The position numbers and the translations under genes were made by a program. 64,000 nt of DNA. Source: Apoderus coryli (lineage: Eukaryota; Arthropoda; Insecta; Coleoptera; Attelabidae). The stretch covers positions 40,439,715-40,503,714 of the forward strand of contig OU452200.1 of assembly GCA_911728435.2 (NCBI GenBank), in the 5' to 3' direction. The notes below the pieces were generated by a model. The model saw only the letters and a program-made list of their open reading frames with translations, did not search any database and was not told the DNA's origin. Shown here piece after piece: positions 21,697 to 33,215 of this stretch; position 1 is the first letter of the stretch; each line of letters opens with the position of its first letter.

Positions 21697-22677
21697 CCTA
21701 ACGATAAAACCATAATTAAAATGTTAAGTAAATATTGAAAAACAACTTTTATGCGTACCCTCGTCAATTATATCACAATAGCTTTGATTAAATAGTGAAA
21801 GTGTTAGTCGGAGTAAGTCATGACATTATTCTTTTATACGTCCTCACACCATTATTTTTGTCGGTTGTTTTGTTATCGATTAATTTTAGCAGCTGGTGTT
21901 CTGTTTATTTAGTCAAATGAATGCGATAATAATAATAATAGATGATTGAACATACATTCGTTTATATTAATTATTATTATTAGCCGTTTAATTTATAATA
22001 CTGAAATAAAGGGTGATTCGTATAAATGGAACAGAGCCAAAAGATATGTGATTTAACACAACAAAGTTGGACACGGTCAACCCTCGTAAAAAGATAACCC
22101 TTATTTTAAAGCATTTGTATTTTGTTAAAGCCAAATTAGACGTTCACATAATATCATGTTAACTAATTTTTTCCTACGCCCTGTACATATTTTCAATATG
22201 TTTGCGGTTGGAAAGCATTGAAGTAAAAATACAACACACTACTTAGACACATGGCAGAAGCAGTAAGATGTTCGTCCACCTTCAAGTTTTACAAATTAAA
22301 TTTTATATTAAGAAAGAAAAAAAACTGTACGTACCTCTATATGGAGGTAGACAGGTGCCTTCTATAATCGTATGTGTAAGTACTTTAGAACATATGCAGC
22401 TTAAAAAGCATCGGCGATCTTATGGTACACTTACTTTTTATAATTGAATGTATAATTTTCAACCATACATGTATCTTTTGATGGGTAAAAATGTAATAAT
22501 TGTACAGGTGTGACCTTAATTATTATATATAAGTAATTTTAATTTTTTGGAAGTCGTCAGCGTTAATTAATCACCAATTAAGCGTCATAAGTCTCATTGA
22601 TAGTTGCTTCATTGTATTTCAAAATATATTCGCCTTTATGATTACACTTTACTTTTCATCACTTAAATCTTCACTGA
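21697..22677. other. Nothing recognised
   Basis: AT-rich sequence with short ATT/AAT runs near 21930-21985. No repeat family or ORF is supported. Confidence 0.4.
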
Positions 22678-22680
22678 TTA

Positions 22681-25076
22681 CACAGGCCAACACACATTTT
22701 GGTGCCTGCGATTTTTTAACTGTTCCTGAGTAATTTTTGGATGCAGAATGTAAAAAGGTTCTCAGATTTTGTCTATCAGATCTAGTTTTTGAGATTTTTT
22801 AAAAAATTGTGTATATAATTTACGTTATAACTGTTATAATATATAATATTACTATTGACAGTTAAAAAAAACAAAGACACATGGATTTAAGTATTTATTG
22901 CAAAAACTTAATTTACATAATCACATAAAAATTTTCTTTTATACGATTTTCTAGAATGGAGTTTACTAGGGCAGTCTCGCTGAAGGCTCCAGCAGTAGTC
23001 CGCCATCATGTGGCTATCCCATCGTCCTTGATAACGATCTTCCATAGTTTTAATATCCTGGTGGAATCTTTCCCCCTGTTCTTCACTACAATCACCTAAG
23101 TTTTCTGGAAAACGATCTAGGTGGCTGTGGAGGTAGTGAACTTTTATACTCATGTTACAGCCGAGAATATTAAAATTTGAAAGCATAGTTTCCACTAATT
23201 CTACGTAATTGTCTGCTTTATGATTGCCAAGAAAATTTTGTACTACTTGAACAAATGAACTCCAAGCGTTAGATTCAGTCTCGTTCATTGATGTGGTGAA
23301 TTGTGGATCTTTAACAAGTTGCCTTATTTGAGGACCATCAAATATACCAGCTTTTAGTTTTTCCGTGCTAATGCCAGGAAATTTACGTGACAAATACCCA
23401 AAACAATTTCCATCTCGATTTAAGGCCTTCACAAATTGCTTCATTAGGCCTAGCTTGATATGCAAGGGCGGAAGTAAGATTTTTTCTCTTGAAACCAAAG
23501 GTTCGTTGATCACGTTTTGTATTCCTTGAATCATGACATCTCTTGAAGGCCAATTTTTGTTAACCCAGTGCTCATTTTTAGCTCTGCTGTCCCAAAGGCA
23601 CAAAAAACAAGGATATTTTGTATAACCACTCTGCTGTCCAAGGAGGAAGTTAATCATTTTTAAATCAACACAAATTGACCACTGATGTTCTTCGTATTTA
23701 ATTTTTCTCAAAACTAATGCTATTGTTTCATATTCTTCCTTCATGGTAGTAGAATGACCAATAGGAATTGAGCCATATTTGTTACCGTTATGTAAAAGAA
23801 CACATTTTAAACTACGTTTTGAACTGTCAATAAAAAGGCGCCAATCATCTAGAGTGTATTCAGGCAAACCCATTTTTTCTAAGAGCCCTTTTATATTGTT
23901 ACAGAATACCAAGTCATTTTCCTGAGTGAAAAAAGGCAGCAGATCCTTATCTCTTTTACGATAAAATGTAATATTAGTACCTCGACAAAGTAGATTTTTT
24001 TCTTTTAATCTGGATGCAAGTAATTCAGCGGATTCCTTTGAGAGATTCAGGTCTCTTATAAGATCGTTTAGTTCTTCTTGATTGAAACACTGCGGAGTTG
24101 CTAAATCTGCTTCAAAATCGCTGTCGTTTTCTGATTGAATTCTTTTAACTTCGTCAGACGTTGATGTTTCTGTATCATCTTCTGTCAGTTTGGGTAGACT
24201 GCTGAATGATGGAACGGGTATTTCTTCCGAATGCACTACAGGCCTTCTTGCAGAATCTAGATCAGGATATGTCCATTTGTGTCTATTGTTTCTATTTATG
24301 CCTTTAATATTAACGAGACAAAAATAGCAGTCGTCATGATGGTTCCGCGGTTCTCTCCAAACCATTGGTACACCAAACTTTAGGCACTTCCTCTTTCCAG
24401 TTGTCCACTGTCGCAAATGTTCAACACATGTTTTACATATGAAATGTGGGGCCCAAGATTTATCTTGATCTCCTAAATGAACGCCAAAATAGGCAAGATA
24501 AGCTCTTTTCACAAAGTCAGAAATCCTTTTTCTGCTCTCTTTCAAAGTGTATTCACCACACACATAACAAAAAACATCGGGATGATTTACACAGGTACGT
24601 CTGCTTGTGGATGCCATTGTTTCAGTTTAGTGTCTTGATACTACAAAACGACCAAAATTTACACAAAATGATAGCACAACTTTACTTGGGAAAACTCAGT
24701 AATATACTAAATCAAGTACAGCCAAGCAGGTATAGAAGGATCGGGTCATAGGCAATTACAGGTATAAAAGTAAGTAAGAGCATTGTATTGAGTAGTTCCT
24801 AGTATAGGAACATTGGGTCAGGGACAATTCCAGGTATCCATTTGGCTAATTAGATTCTGGGAAATTCCTATTTTGACGATTAAGTACATATTTATCTCTT
24901 TATTTGTTGTCCTTTATCAGAAAAAAATATATCATTTAACCTGTAACGTGTATCTCAAAAACTAGAGCTGATAGAAAAAATCTGGTGGCATTTTTGGAAT
25001 CAGCACATTAAAAACATCTAAAATCAGATGTTAGATTTCTGGCACCAAATTTTTTTTTTCATTTTGTTGGCCTGTG
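22681..25076 (-). mobile_element. DNA transposon with CACAG ends (about 2.4 kb)
   Basis: Both ends begin CACAGGCCAACA reading inward. The inverted repeats stay recognisable over about 130 bp: TTTGGTGCC, TTTTTGGA, and CTATCAGATCTAGTTTTT against CTATCAGCTCTAGTTTTT. TTA flanks each side (22678-22680 and 25077-25079), a 3-bp target duplication. CACAG-type ends with a 3-bp duplication fit the CACTA/CMC group. The encoded protein does not show a motif I can tie to it, so that assignment is tentative. The single ORF is intact, so the copy could be recent. Confidence 0.7.
22908..24617 (-). CDS. Putative transposon protein with Cys-rich zinc-binding N-terminus
   Basis: This is an uninterrupted 569-residue frame starting at the ATG at 24617 (MASTSRRTCVNHPDVFCYVC). 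The N-terminal 115 residues hold paired cysteines: CVNHPDVFCYVCGEYT, CKTCVEHLR and DDCYFCLV with a nearby HH. They look like zinc-binding modules, probably for DNA. An acidic Ser/Thr/Glu-rich linker follows (about 130-175). The C-terminal two thirds is compact: ICVDLKMINFLLGQQSG, then CFLCLWDSRAK with a third Cys pair, LPPLHIKLGLMKQFVKAL and EEQGERFHQDIKTMEDRY. Proteins of this type are common unnamed insect repeat proteins. Its position between inverted repeats points to a transposase-like role. I cannot name catalytic residues with confidence; the D of CVDLK and the E/D of the EEQGERFHQD block are candidates. Confidence 0.7.
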   Translation of the reverse strand: MASTSRRTCVNHPDVFCYVCGEYTLKESRKRISDFVKRAYLAYFGVHLGDQDKSWAPHFICKTCVEHLRQWTTGKRKCLKFGVPMVWREPRNHHDDCYFCLVNIKGINRNNRHKWTYPDLDSARRPVVHSEEIPVPSFSSLPKLTEDDTETSTSDEVKRIQSENDSDFEADLATPQCFNQEELNDLIRDLNLSKESAELLASRLKEKNLLCRGTNITFYRKRDKDLLPFFTQENDLVFCNNIKGLLEKMGLPEYTLDDWRLFIDSSKRSLKCVLLHNGNKYGSIPIGHSTTMKEEYETIALVLRKIKYEEHQWSICVDLKMINFLLGQQSGYTKYPCFLCLWDSRAKNEHWVNKNWPSRDVMIQGIQNVINEPLVSREKILLPPLHIKLGLMKQFVKALNRDGNCFGYLSRKFPGISTEKLKAGIFDGPQIRQLVKDPQFTTSMNETESNAWSSFVQVVQNFLGNHKADNYVELVETMLSNFNILGCNMSIKVHYLHSHLDRFPENLGDCSEEQGERFHQDIKTMEDRYQGRWDSHMMADYCWSLQRDCPSKLHSRKSYKRKFLCDYVN

Positions 25077-25079
25077 TTA

Positions 25080-25374
25080 TCTTCAGATGTCTAAAATCTA
25101 GTCCTAGGATGAACCCATTAGTTTTTGGTTTATCGCTTTAGCCCTGTGGTAGGCGTGGACACCACATTTGAACCACCCATTTGAAATCATTTTTTCCTTT
25201 TTCTTAATTATGTTCAAAGAATAGCAATGATGCAATCAACCAGACATTTCCAAGAATAAAGATAACTATCTATGGATGTCAACTTTATTTAAAAATGCAC
25301 AAAAGTGAAAACGATAATTAAAGAAACATAATGCTATTAGAAAATTATTAACTTTATTAAATTATTAAGTGTTC
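25080..25374. other. Nothing recognised
   Basis: Short AT-rich stretch between the CACAG element and the DD41D relic. Confidence 0.4.
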
Positions 25375-25680
25375 GAAATGACCGCCGCCTCTTTCAATAC
25401 ACCACAACTATGTGTTTCCGCATCTTATTCCTAACCCTTTCAAATACACCAGGATCTTGATGGATTTGTTCAAACGCGTTTGCTATTCTTAAGCGGAGAG
25501 TATGTTCGTCTGGAATCGGAGCTGAATAAACGAATGAGTTTACAGGGCCCTATAAATCAAAATCGAGTGGGTTCAAATTGGTAGACCTAGGCGGCATGCC
25601 ATTGAACCTCCTCTACCAATCCACCTCCTTGGAAAACAATTATTTAAATAGTTTAGGGATAGTGGATTTAGGTCCAATAA

Positions 25681-27762
25681 AACACCAACTTTCAGAACTG
25701 CCAAGGACAGGAGAAAAAAATTGAAAAATTATTACATTCACAAAACTCAGTTGATCATACTTTTGCCGATCTCAAATTACATAACAACAAATGGTTTGTT
25801 AATCTTACTAATCACAATATTCCATCAGATGTTGAATATCTTTTGAGCCTGGGGAGCAAATTCAACTTACCTTACACTAGGTCAAATTTTCCATTGGAAC
25901 AAACAATAATAGACATTGAGAATGTTATATCTACCTTTGATCCAGATATACAGATTGAAAAGAGAAATATATGTACAAATATTATTACGAATTACATCAA
26001 CAAACCAACTATATTAAATAATAATGAGAAAGCTATTCTTCGTGCATCAAAAAACACTCACTTGTTTCTTAAAAATAATAGTGACGTTTTAATAACTCAT
26101 GCTGATAAGGGAAATACTACTGTTGCCATAACACAGGCCGAATATTCAAGGAAAGCATACGAAATATTAAGTGATACATCCACGTATAAAAAAATTAATT
26201 TTGACCCTACCACAAAAGTTCAAAACAAGAATAATAAACTCGTAAAAAATTTGTTACAAAAAAACTTCATATCCAAAGAAACTTATAATTATTTAAGATG
26301 TGAAAACGGGATATTTCCCAGAATTTATTTTTTACCAAAAATCCATAAAAACAATACACCTTTAAGACCGATTGTGAGTTTTGTGGGATCCCCGATCTAT
26401 AACACCACTAAATATATATCACGACTTTTGAATTTTGCCTTTGAGAAGAATGAGTATTATGTTAAGAATTCTTTTGAGATGGTCGAGTGTTTGCAAAGCA
26501 TCACAATTCCTTCTAAGTACGTTCTAATTTCACTTGACGTTGTATCGTTATTTACCAACATACCTACAGATTTAGTTTTAGAAATGGTTAAACAACGTTG
26601 GCATAAAATTGAAAATGAATGTGGTGTACCTCGGGAGGACTTTTTAAGTTTGTTGGAGTTTTGTTTTGATCATAGTTATTTTAAATATAAAGATGAATTT
26701 TACGAGCAAATATTTGGACTTGGTATGGGAAACTGTCTCTCGCCCGTATGTTCTGATATAGTGATGTCAGACTTACAAGAAAAATGTGTTCGGCAGCTGG
26801 ATTTTCCTTTACCGTTCTTTAAGCGCTATGTGGATGACATCATTACTTGTGTACCTGAAGATAAAATTCACTACATAATACAAATATTTAATACTTATCA
26901 TCCAAGAATTAAATTTACGGTAGAGAAAGAAGAAAACGGTAGAATCTCGTTTTTAGACTTACTACTAATAAGAACACCTGATAATACAATTGTAACAGAC
27001 TGGTATAGAAAACCCACATTTTCGGAGAGATTTTTGAACTATAATTCTCAAAATTCATTCTCACTAAAACAGAATGTGATTAAAAATTTAGTTGACCGTT
27101 CAATAAAACTTTCGTCAGCACAATTTCACAAGAAAAATCTTGAACTAGTTCAATCATTCCTAAAAAACAATAACTACCCTGCAAGTTTGATTGACAAGAT
27201 AATTAAGAAAGCTCTGGATAATATTAATCAACAAAATACTGTGAGTAATGAAAATGTAAACAAAAAGTATTGTAAGATTCCCTATATAAAGAATCTGTCT
27301 GAGAACTTAAACAGAGTATTACAATCAGAAAACCTCGTAGTCACCCAAAAAAATGAAAACACAAACTCTAAATTCTTTAGCCAATTAAAAGCCAAAATTC
27401 CCAGAGATCTCCAGTCTAACGTTGTTTATTCTATTCCATGTAATAACTGTGAATCTATTTACATAGGACAAACATCGAGATATCTAAGAACGAGATTAAA
27501 GGAACACTCTAGAGACTGTAGAACAGTGAATCTGACAAATCACCCCAATCGCACTGCGCTTGCAGAACATGCGTATGATAATTTACACACCTTCAATTTC
27601 GAAGAAACAAAAATAGTTGGTAAACAGAACATCCTAAAAAAGAGATTGTTGCAGGAAATGATTAACATCAAAAAAGAAAAAAAATCTATCAATAAAAGAA
27701 ACGACATTGAGAATTTAAGCAACTCATATTTCAATTTAATTTCGAGGATTCCTATAAAATAA
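25681..27762 (+). CDS. Penelope-like reverse transcriptase/GIY-YIG protein, 5' partial
   Basis: Penelope-like elements encode one protein joining a telomerase-related reverse transcriptase to a GIY-YIG endonuclease. The frame is open from 25681 with no upstream ATG. The first residues come from the inverted terminal segment, and true Penelope sequence starts within KLLHSQNSVDHTF. The conserved pre-RT block LTNHNIPSDVEYLLSLG-KF follows. RT motifs in order are ADKGNTTVAITQ, RIYFLPKIHKNN-PLRPIVS, YVLISLDVVSLFTNIP, GLGMGNCLSPVCSDIVM and the catalytic RYVDDIIT (near 26830). The endonuclease near the C-terminus has VVYSIPCNNCESIYIGQTSR followed by LRTRLKEH (27420-27510). No stops or frameshifts occur over about 690 codons, so the copy is young. 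It lacks its own start, so it is probably not autonomous. Confidence 0.93.
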   Translation, partial: NTNFQNCQGQEKKIEKLLHSQNSVDHTFADLKLHNNKWFVNLTNHNIPSDVEYLLSLGSKFNLPYTRSNFPLEQTIIDIENVISTFDPDIQIEKRNICTNIITNYINKPTILNNNEKAILRASKNTHLFLKNNSDVLITHADKGNTTVAITQAEYSRKAYEILSDTSTYKKINFDPTTKVQNKNNKLVKNLLQKNFISKETYNYLRCENGIFPRIYFLPKIHKNNTPLRPIVSFVGSPIYNTTKYISRLLNFAFEKNEYYVKNSFEMVECLQSITIPSKYVLISLDVVSLFTNIPTDLVLEMVKQRWHKIENECGVPREDFLSLLEFCFDHSYFKYKDEFYEQIFGLGMGNCLSPVCSDIVMSDLQEKCVRQLDFPLPFFKRYVDDIITCVPEDKIHYIIQIFNTYHPRIKFTVEKEENGRISFLDLLLIRTPDNTIVTDWYRKPTFSERFLNYNSQNSFSLKQNVIKNLVDRSIKLSSAQFHKKNLELVQSFLKNNNYPASLIDKIIKKALDNINQQNTVSNENVNKKYCKIPYIKNLSENLNRVLQSENLVVTQKNENTNSKFFSQLKAKIPRDLQSNVVYSIPCNNCESIYIGQTSRYLRTRLKEHSRDCRTVNLTNHPNRTALAEHAYDNLHTFNFEETKIVGKQNILKKRLLQEMINIKKEKKSINKRNDIENLSNSYFNLISRIPIK

Positions 27763-28230
27763 AAAAGCAAAAGACATACTCCTAGAAAGTAAAAAGAAAA
27801 CAGTGAAAAAAGAAAAAAATTTAAGATACCAATGAAGTGTGCATGTATTTGTTTCATTCAATTTTGTTAAAAGTATAATTTTTAAAGCTTGGTACCAACA
27901 ACTATACTTCATAATTAATGATTTCACGTGTTGCGATTCAATTTCTATAAACAACTGATTTATAATTAATAACCTGGGATCTCCCACGTATTGAAAAATA
28001 ATCTCTGTATCATGTTTTGTGTGTATTTACTGTGTTTTGTTTATGGAGACATAAGCACCAACAACTAGAATGTGAGTAATGCCTGTTACAAAAGAAAATC
28101 ATATTGTAAAACTAAAGAGTTTTTGTTTTGTATTCTATTTTAATACCTCTGAGTGTATGTTTCTACTTGTTATTCAATGTTATTAACATTGTTTTCAATA
28201 AACATTATGTCATGTTTTCAATTTTAGAGC

Positions 28231-28262
28231 CCTGAAGATGCCTAAATAATTGGGCGAAACGT
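28231..28262 (+). ncRNA. Hammerhead-like motif of the Penelope-like element
   Basis: The site reads CCTGAAGATGCC, a loop, then GGGCGAAACGTT, directly upstream of the segment that is also found inverted at the element's 5' end. Its place in the element terminus matches published hammerhead positions in Penelope-like elements. Confidence 0.55.
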
Positions 28263-28520
28263 TGGCAGTTCTGAAAGTTGGTGTTTTATTGGACCTAAAT
28301 CCACTATCCCTAAACTAGTTATATACGAAGGTCGTAATTTAACATATTGAAATTATTTAAATGTTGCCGAACGTCGCGACCAAAATATGGTGGCGCACCG
28401 TCATGCATAAAGAACACGCGCTGGCTAATTGCTAAAGAAATGTCCTCTAATAGATTCGGTAAATCATGTCTTAGGTATTCTTGACCATTAAGTCTTTTTG
28501 GCGACTCAAGAGGATAACAT

Positions 28521-29280
28521 TGGAATCTTGTAAACGGAGGAGTTACAATGTCGGTTAAATTAGATAAAAGTTGTACTTTTTAAACATCTTTTAAATGGTG
28601 TTTTCGAAAGTAAACTAAGACTAGCAGTTTTTGAGAATTTTTTATGAAATCGATATTAGTTTTTATTTATTTCTGATATTATTTTTACAGATATAAAAAA
28701 ATGAAAAGCACTTTCTCATTGTTACTTTTTGAGGAGAAAAAGATGAGTTTACAAATTTTCACTACAACGTTTCGTTTTTGAAAAACCATCCTTAAGTTAA
28801 GTGCCAAACTATGGCGGTTTTTCTTGAATAATTTTAAATAACAGCTAAAAACACTGCAAACTTGTTCAAACCATTTTACATGTGACATACTACGTATTTT
28901 TTAATTGAATATGACGTTAAATTTAACAATAAAAAATCCAGGGCCGTATTGAAAAAAAAAAAGTTGATGATGGTTTTTTTTTTCAAAAACGAAACGTCGT
29001 AGTGAAAATTTGTAAACGCTATTCTTTTCTCATCAAAAAGTAACAATGAGAAAGTGCTTTTCATTTTTTTATATTTGTAAACATAATGTCAGAAATAAAT
29101 AAAAACTAAAATCGCAAAAAATCGTTTTTCCAAAATTCTCGTAAACGGGTAAACTAGTTTAATTTTGAAAATTTAAAAGGAGTTCCCTTATTTAACCAAC
29201 ATTGTAACTTCTACCGTTTCCAAGATTCCATTGCTATCCCATTCTTATCCTGGACAAGGTGTATATTTTTAAAAATGACT
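28521..29280. repeat. Inverted repeat, family also at 54835-55310
   Basis: Left arm about 28535-28790 and right arm about 28970-29270 are imperfect reverse complements. Shared blocks are AGTTACAATGTCGGTTAAAT, a TTTATTTATTTCTGA block, CTTTCTCATTGTTAC and an ACGTTTCGTTTTTGAAAAA block. A third copy in one orientation is at 54835-55310. The long minus-strand ORFs here are products of the repeat and have no protein motifs. Confidence 0.7.
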
Positions 29281-29858
29281 TGCCTATTGCAGCATTGCCG
29301 TACTTTGAAAATAATTAAGAAACGGCTGCGAATATGAAAAATTACTAAGAGATGATTTTTGTTAAAAATTGGATTCACCACACAAAACTTCAAAAATGTA
29401 ATTATACAGGGTATTCATATTTTCCTGAACTAATTAATTTTGATAACACCCTGTATCTCCGCAACTTGAATGCTCAGAAACTTCATATTTAACCTCAAGT
29501 TCGAGAGCTCATCCGCCCATGTTAGACTGTAAGTTTGAAGAAAATATCTCATATACTTCTATTAGAGATATTAAGAAATAAGTATGTGTATTTTTCTCAA
29601 AACTTCCACGCTCTGTATAAAAAAAAACTATATGAAGGAGTGTTGTTTTGGATCCAAGAATACGTGGTTTCATTTTTGACCATCAGTTTAGTTACACCCT
29701 ATGTAATGTATCCGTAATGATATTTTTTACTAGTCGATTTTCTTGGGCATGAGGTTCATGAAATAATCTGAATTTCTGGTACATATTAATGCTTTGGTCA
29801 AATGAAAAGATGTAAGAAATTATATAAAAAAAACAAAAAAAAGAAGAAGATTCTGTTG

Positions 29859-29890
29859 TCTGAAGAAGACAACGTAATGTTGTCGAAACG
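29859..29890 (+). ncRNA. Hammerhead-like motif
   Basis: The site reads TCTGAAGAA, a perfect GACAAC/GTTGTC hairpin, then GAAACG. It is among the best-preserved copies. No Penelope coding sequence is nearby, so it marks a solo terminus. Confidence 0.45.
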
Positions 29891-29899
29891 ATGCCCGAA

Positions 29900-30773
29900 A
29901 AAAAAATGTGACATGAAATAAATATTATTTCAAAAAACTAGTTTCATCTGAACCTCATTCCCAAGAAAATCGACTAGTAAGAAATTAAATAATAAGGTTC
30001 AAGAAAACTTTCAAGAAAAAAAAAATACGTAATGATATTGGATTAATTCGTCATTTTAGGAATTCTGCCGCAGACAGCTGATATAAAATTAAACAATAAA
30101 GCAGGAACAAGTACTAATTCGCGATGATTTCAATACGAAAATGTGAAATGTGTATATAAAAAGAAAATGTCGATATCTGCGGGAAAGTGGAGCAAAAGAG
30201 AATTAATAATAAAAGAAATACAACTAATATAGATTAGACCATTGTGTTAATTCATATGGTTCGTTAAACTAAACCAAAAAAAAATATGATAATAGGAACA
30301 GTTTCATTCGAAACAACTGTTTTCAACTTTGTCTGTTGTCTACTGCCTAGATATACAAGGTGTGTGGAATTGGGGACGTCTGATCACGAAAAAAACCTAA
30401 ATTGTAATTTTTCGAAACGTTATTAAAATTCTGTTTCATTACGCAGGATTTTTTACTTTCCCGCACACGGAAAGTATTGTGAAACTTTCTTTACAAACGA
30501 CACACACTGGGGCCACAAACCCAAAAAGTTGGCAATAAATCAAAAAACTAAATATCAAATACACCTAATACAATATTATTTATCAATGCACGATACCTTC
30601 TTACATAATAAACGCAATGAGTGAGGTCCCTAACCTCATTCAGTTCATCGTCACACGTCTCAGTCGATGCTCATTGGTTGCAAAGAATATACGTAAATTG
30701 GCACTGTGTAAATTTTAACCTATTTTTGTGTTGTGCTTAATTCAGATTATCTCAATTTTGTTAAACTTAGGAA
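29900..30773. other. No gene; presumed upstream region of the exon at 30774
   Basis: A MITE-like fragment at 30355-30425 (ACAAGGTGTG, then AACCTAAATTGTAATTTTTCG) resembles 14394-14465. Nothing definite such as a TATA box can be assigned to the gene that follows. Confidence 0.35.
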
Positions 30774-31395
30774 ATGGAACCTTCAAGTTCAGGTATGTGT
30801 TGTTATATAAATCAGTATAAAAGTATATACTAGTTAATATAAGTTTATAAATATGGGTTCAAGCAAAAGTAAGGTAATATTTTAAAATTTTTAAAAATTC
30901 TGAGAAATATAAAGGCTATTAGTTATGTTCCAAGGCAGTCCAAGGTTTAATTTTATTATTTTTGTAATCAATATTGTTGGCACTTTTCAACGCCACTTGA
31001 TTTTGGTGCACTTATTTGCACTTCTCGTCTCTATTTGATTTTTTAACCAGTGTGAAGACAGCAGTTAAAATTCTAGCAGTTTATTCCGAACATTGCCGAA
31101 TGGGGTATACGGGGGCGATTGATAATTCATAATAATATACACTTTAAACGTATATTACACAAGCACAAATGTGTTACAAATATATAATAATTAATATCAA
31201 TAAAACAAATTTATTAAATATTAATATTGCAATATTTTTTTTTCAATAAATAGGTAAATCGACATAACATATTTGAAATTAGTAGGTATATGTAGTCAAA
31301 TAAAAGATTTAGATTCAATATGGTTAAATACCCTTACAGACAAATAACATAGATATTTCCTTGATTGATCCAGGGCCGTACTCTATGCTATATGT

Positions 31396-33215
31396 TCACG
31401 CGAGTTTTAACTGCTGGCCTCATATCTAAAAACTGGCAAAGCGTGCATTCTTGAAATTAATAGTGTAAGTAGCCAACCAAATGTCCTTATTAAAAATATA
31501 TGTCAGAATCACTAACACCCCGTCAGAGCCGTACTATATATTTTTTTCTTTCGGCTGCAACTTTTAACTGCTGACCTCATATCTAAAAACTGGCAAAGCG
31601 TGCATTCTTGAAATTAATAGTGTAAGTAGCCAACCAAATGTCCTTATTAAAAATATATGTCAGAATCACTAACACCCCGTCAGAGCCGTACTATATATTT
31701 TTTTCTTTCGGCTGCAACTTTTAACTGCTGAGCTCATATCTAAAAACTGGCAAAGCGTGCATTCTTGAAATTAATAGTGTAAGTAGCCAACCATATGTCC
31801 TTATCAAAAATATATATCAGAATCACTAACACCCCGTCAGAGCCGTACTATTTATTTTTTCCCCCGCCAGCAACATTTAACTGCTGGCCTCATATCTAAA
31901 AACTGGCAAAGCGTGCATTCTTGAAATTAATAGTGTAAATAGTCAACACTATGTCCATATTAAAAATATACGTCAGAATCACTAACACCCCGTCAGAGCC
32001 GTACTATTTATTTTTTTCTTTCGGCTGCAACTTTTAACTGCTGACCTCATATCTAAAAACCGGCAAAGCGTGCATTCTTGAAATTAATAGTGTAAGTAGT
32101 CAACCCTATGTCCTTATTAAAAATATATGTCAGAATCACTAACACCCCGTCAGAGCCGTACTATATATTTTTTTCTTTCGGCTGCAACTGCTGACCTCAT
32201 ATCTAAAAACTGGCAAAGCGTGCATTCTTGAAATTAATACTGTAAGTAGTCAACACTATGTCCTTATCAAAAATATATGTCAGAATCACTAACACCCCGT
32301 CAGAGCCGTACTATTTATTTTTTCCCCCGCCAGCAACATTTAACTGCTGGCCTCATATCTAAAAACTGGCAAAGCGTGCATTCTTGAAATTAATAGTGTA
32401 AATAGTCAACACTATGTCCATATTAAAAATATACGTCAGAATCACTAACACCCCGTCAGAGCCGTACTATTTATTTTTTTCTTTCGGCTGCAACTTTTAA
32501 CTGCTGACCTCATATCTAAAAACTGGCAAAGCGTGCATTCTTGAAATTAATAGTGTAAGTAGTCAACCCTATGTCCTTATCAAAAATATATGTCAGAATC
32601 ACTAACACCCCGTCAGAGCCGTACTATTTATTTTTTTCCCCGCCAGCAACATTTAACTGCTGGCCTCATATCTAAAAACTGGCAAAGCGTGCATTCTTGA
32701 AATTAATAGTGTAAGTAGTCAACCCTATGTCCTTATCAAAAATATATGTCAGAATCACTAACACCCCGTCAGAGCCGTACTATTTATTTTTTCCCCCGCC
32801 AGCAACATTTAACTGCTGGTCTCATATCTAAAAACTGGCAAAGCGTGCATTCTTGAAATTAATAGCGTAAGTAGTCAACCCTATGTCCTTATCAAAAATA
32901 TATGTCGGAATCACTAACACCCCGTCAAGCCGTACTATTTATTTTTTTCTTTTGGCTGCAACTTTTAACTGCTGACCTCATATCAAAAAACTGGCAAAGC
33001 GTGCATTCTTGAAATTAATAATGTAAGTAGTCAACCCTATGTCCTTATCAAAAATATATGTCAGAATCACTAACACCCCGTCAGAGCCGTACTATTTTTT
33101 TCCCCGCCAGCATCATTTAACTGCTGACCTCATAGCCAAAAACTGTTAAAGCGTGCATTCTTGAAATTAATACTCTAAGTAGTAAACCATAAGTCCTTTA
33201 TAAAAATATATGTTT
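31396..33215 (+). repeat. Left tandem array: 12 monomers of about 156 bp
   Basis: The marker GGCAAAGCGTGCATTCTTG recurs with starts 150-157 bp apart from about 31437 to 33147. Two monomer types are interleaved. One carries TTCGGCTGCAACTTTTAA. The other carries CGCCAGCAACATTTAA, where GCCAGCA and the following TGCTGGC can form a 7-bp hairpin. The last monomer is the most diverged. Confidence 0.95.

Larger units (their letters stand above)
25650..28350 (+). mobile_element. Penelope-like element with inverted terminal segment
   Basis: AATTATTTAAAT flanks both sides (25638-25649 and 28351-28362), a perfect 12-bp target duplication. The first 55 bp (25650-25704) are the exact reverse complement of 28262-28316, just downstream of the hammerhead-like motif. 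An inverted copy of the 3' terminus at the 5' end is characteristic of Penelope insertions. A 34-bp extension (28317-28350) follows the inverted segment at the 3' side. The ORF fills most of the element. Inserted into an older DD41D transposon. Confidence 0.88.
25375..28520 (-). pseudogene. DD41D transposase relic split by a Penelope-like element
   Basis: On the minus strand the relic runs from about 28520 to 28351 (ESPKRLNGQEYL, then VFFMHDGAPPYFGRDVRQ), is cut by the Penelope-like element, and resumes at 25649 (FPRRWIGRGGSMA, then SFVYSAPIPDEH and GVFERVRNKMRKHI). If the insert and one copy of its duplication are ignored, the frame continues through the junction. The second catalytic D lies in HDGAPP and the third in a block corresponding to NPLDF, 41 residues apart, as in the intact element at 55360-57446. 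Frameshifts occur after GGSMA, and the N-terminal DNA-binding half is missing. It is dead and older than the insertion. Confidence 0.8.

Noticed and set aside
27540..27987. Minus-strand ORFs at the end of the Penelope-like gene
   Set aside because: Antisense shadows in a low-complexity A-rich coding end.
28685..29064. Minus-strand ORFs of 60-70 residues
   Set aside because: They lie in both arms of an inverted repeat and have Phe/Lys-rich composition without motifs.
31396..33215. CRISPR-like array
   Set aside because: Regular repeats, but the monomers are contiguous at about 156 bp with no unique spacers, and this is eukaryotic DNA.
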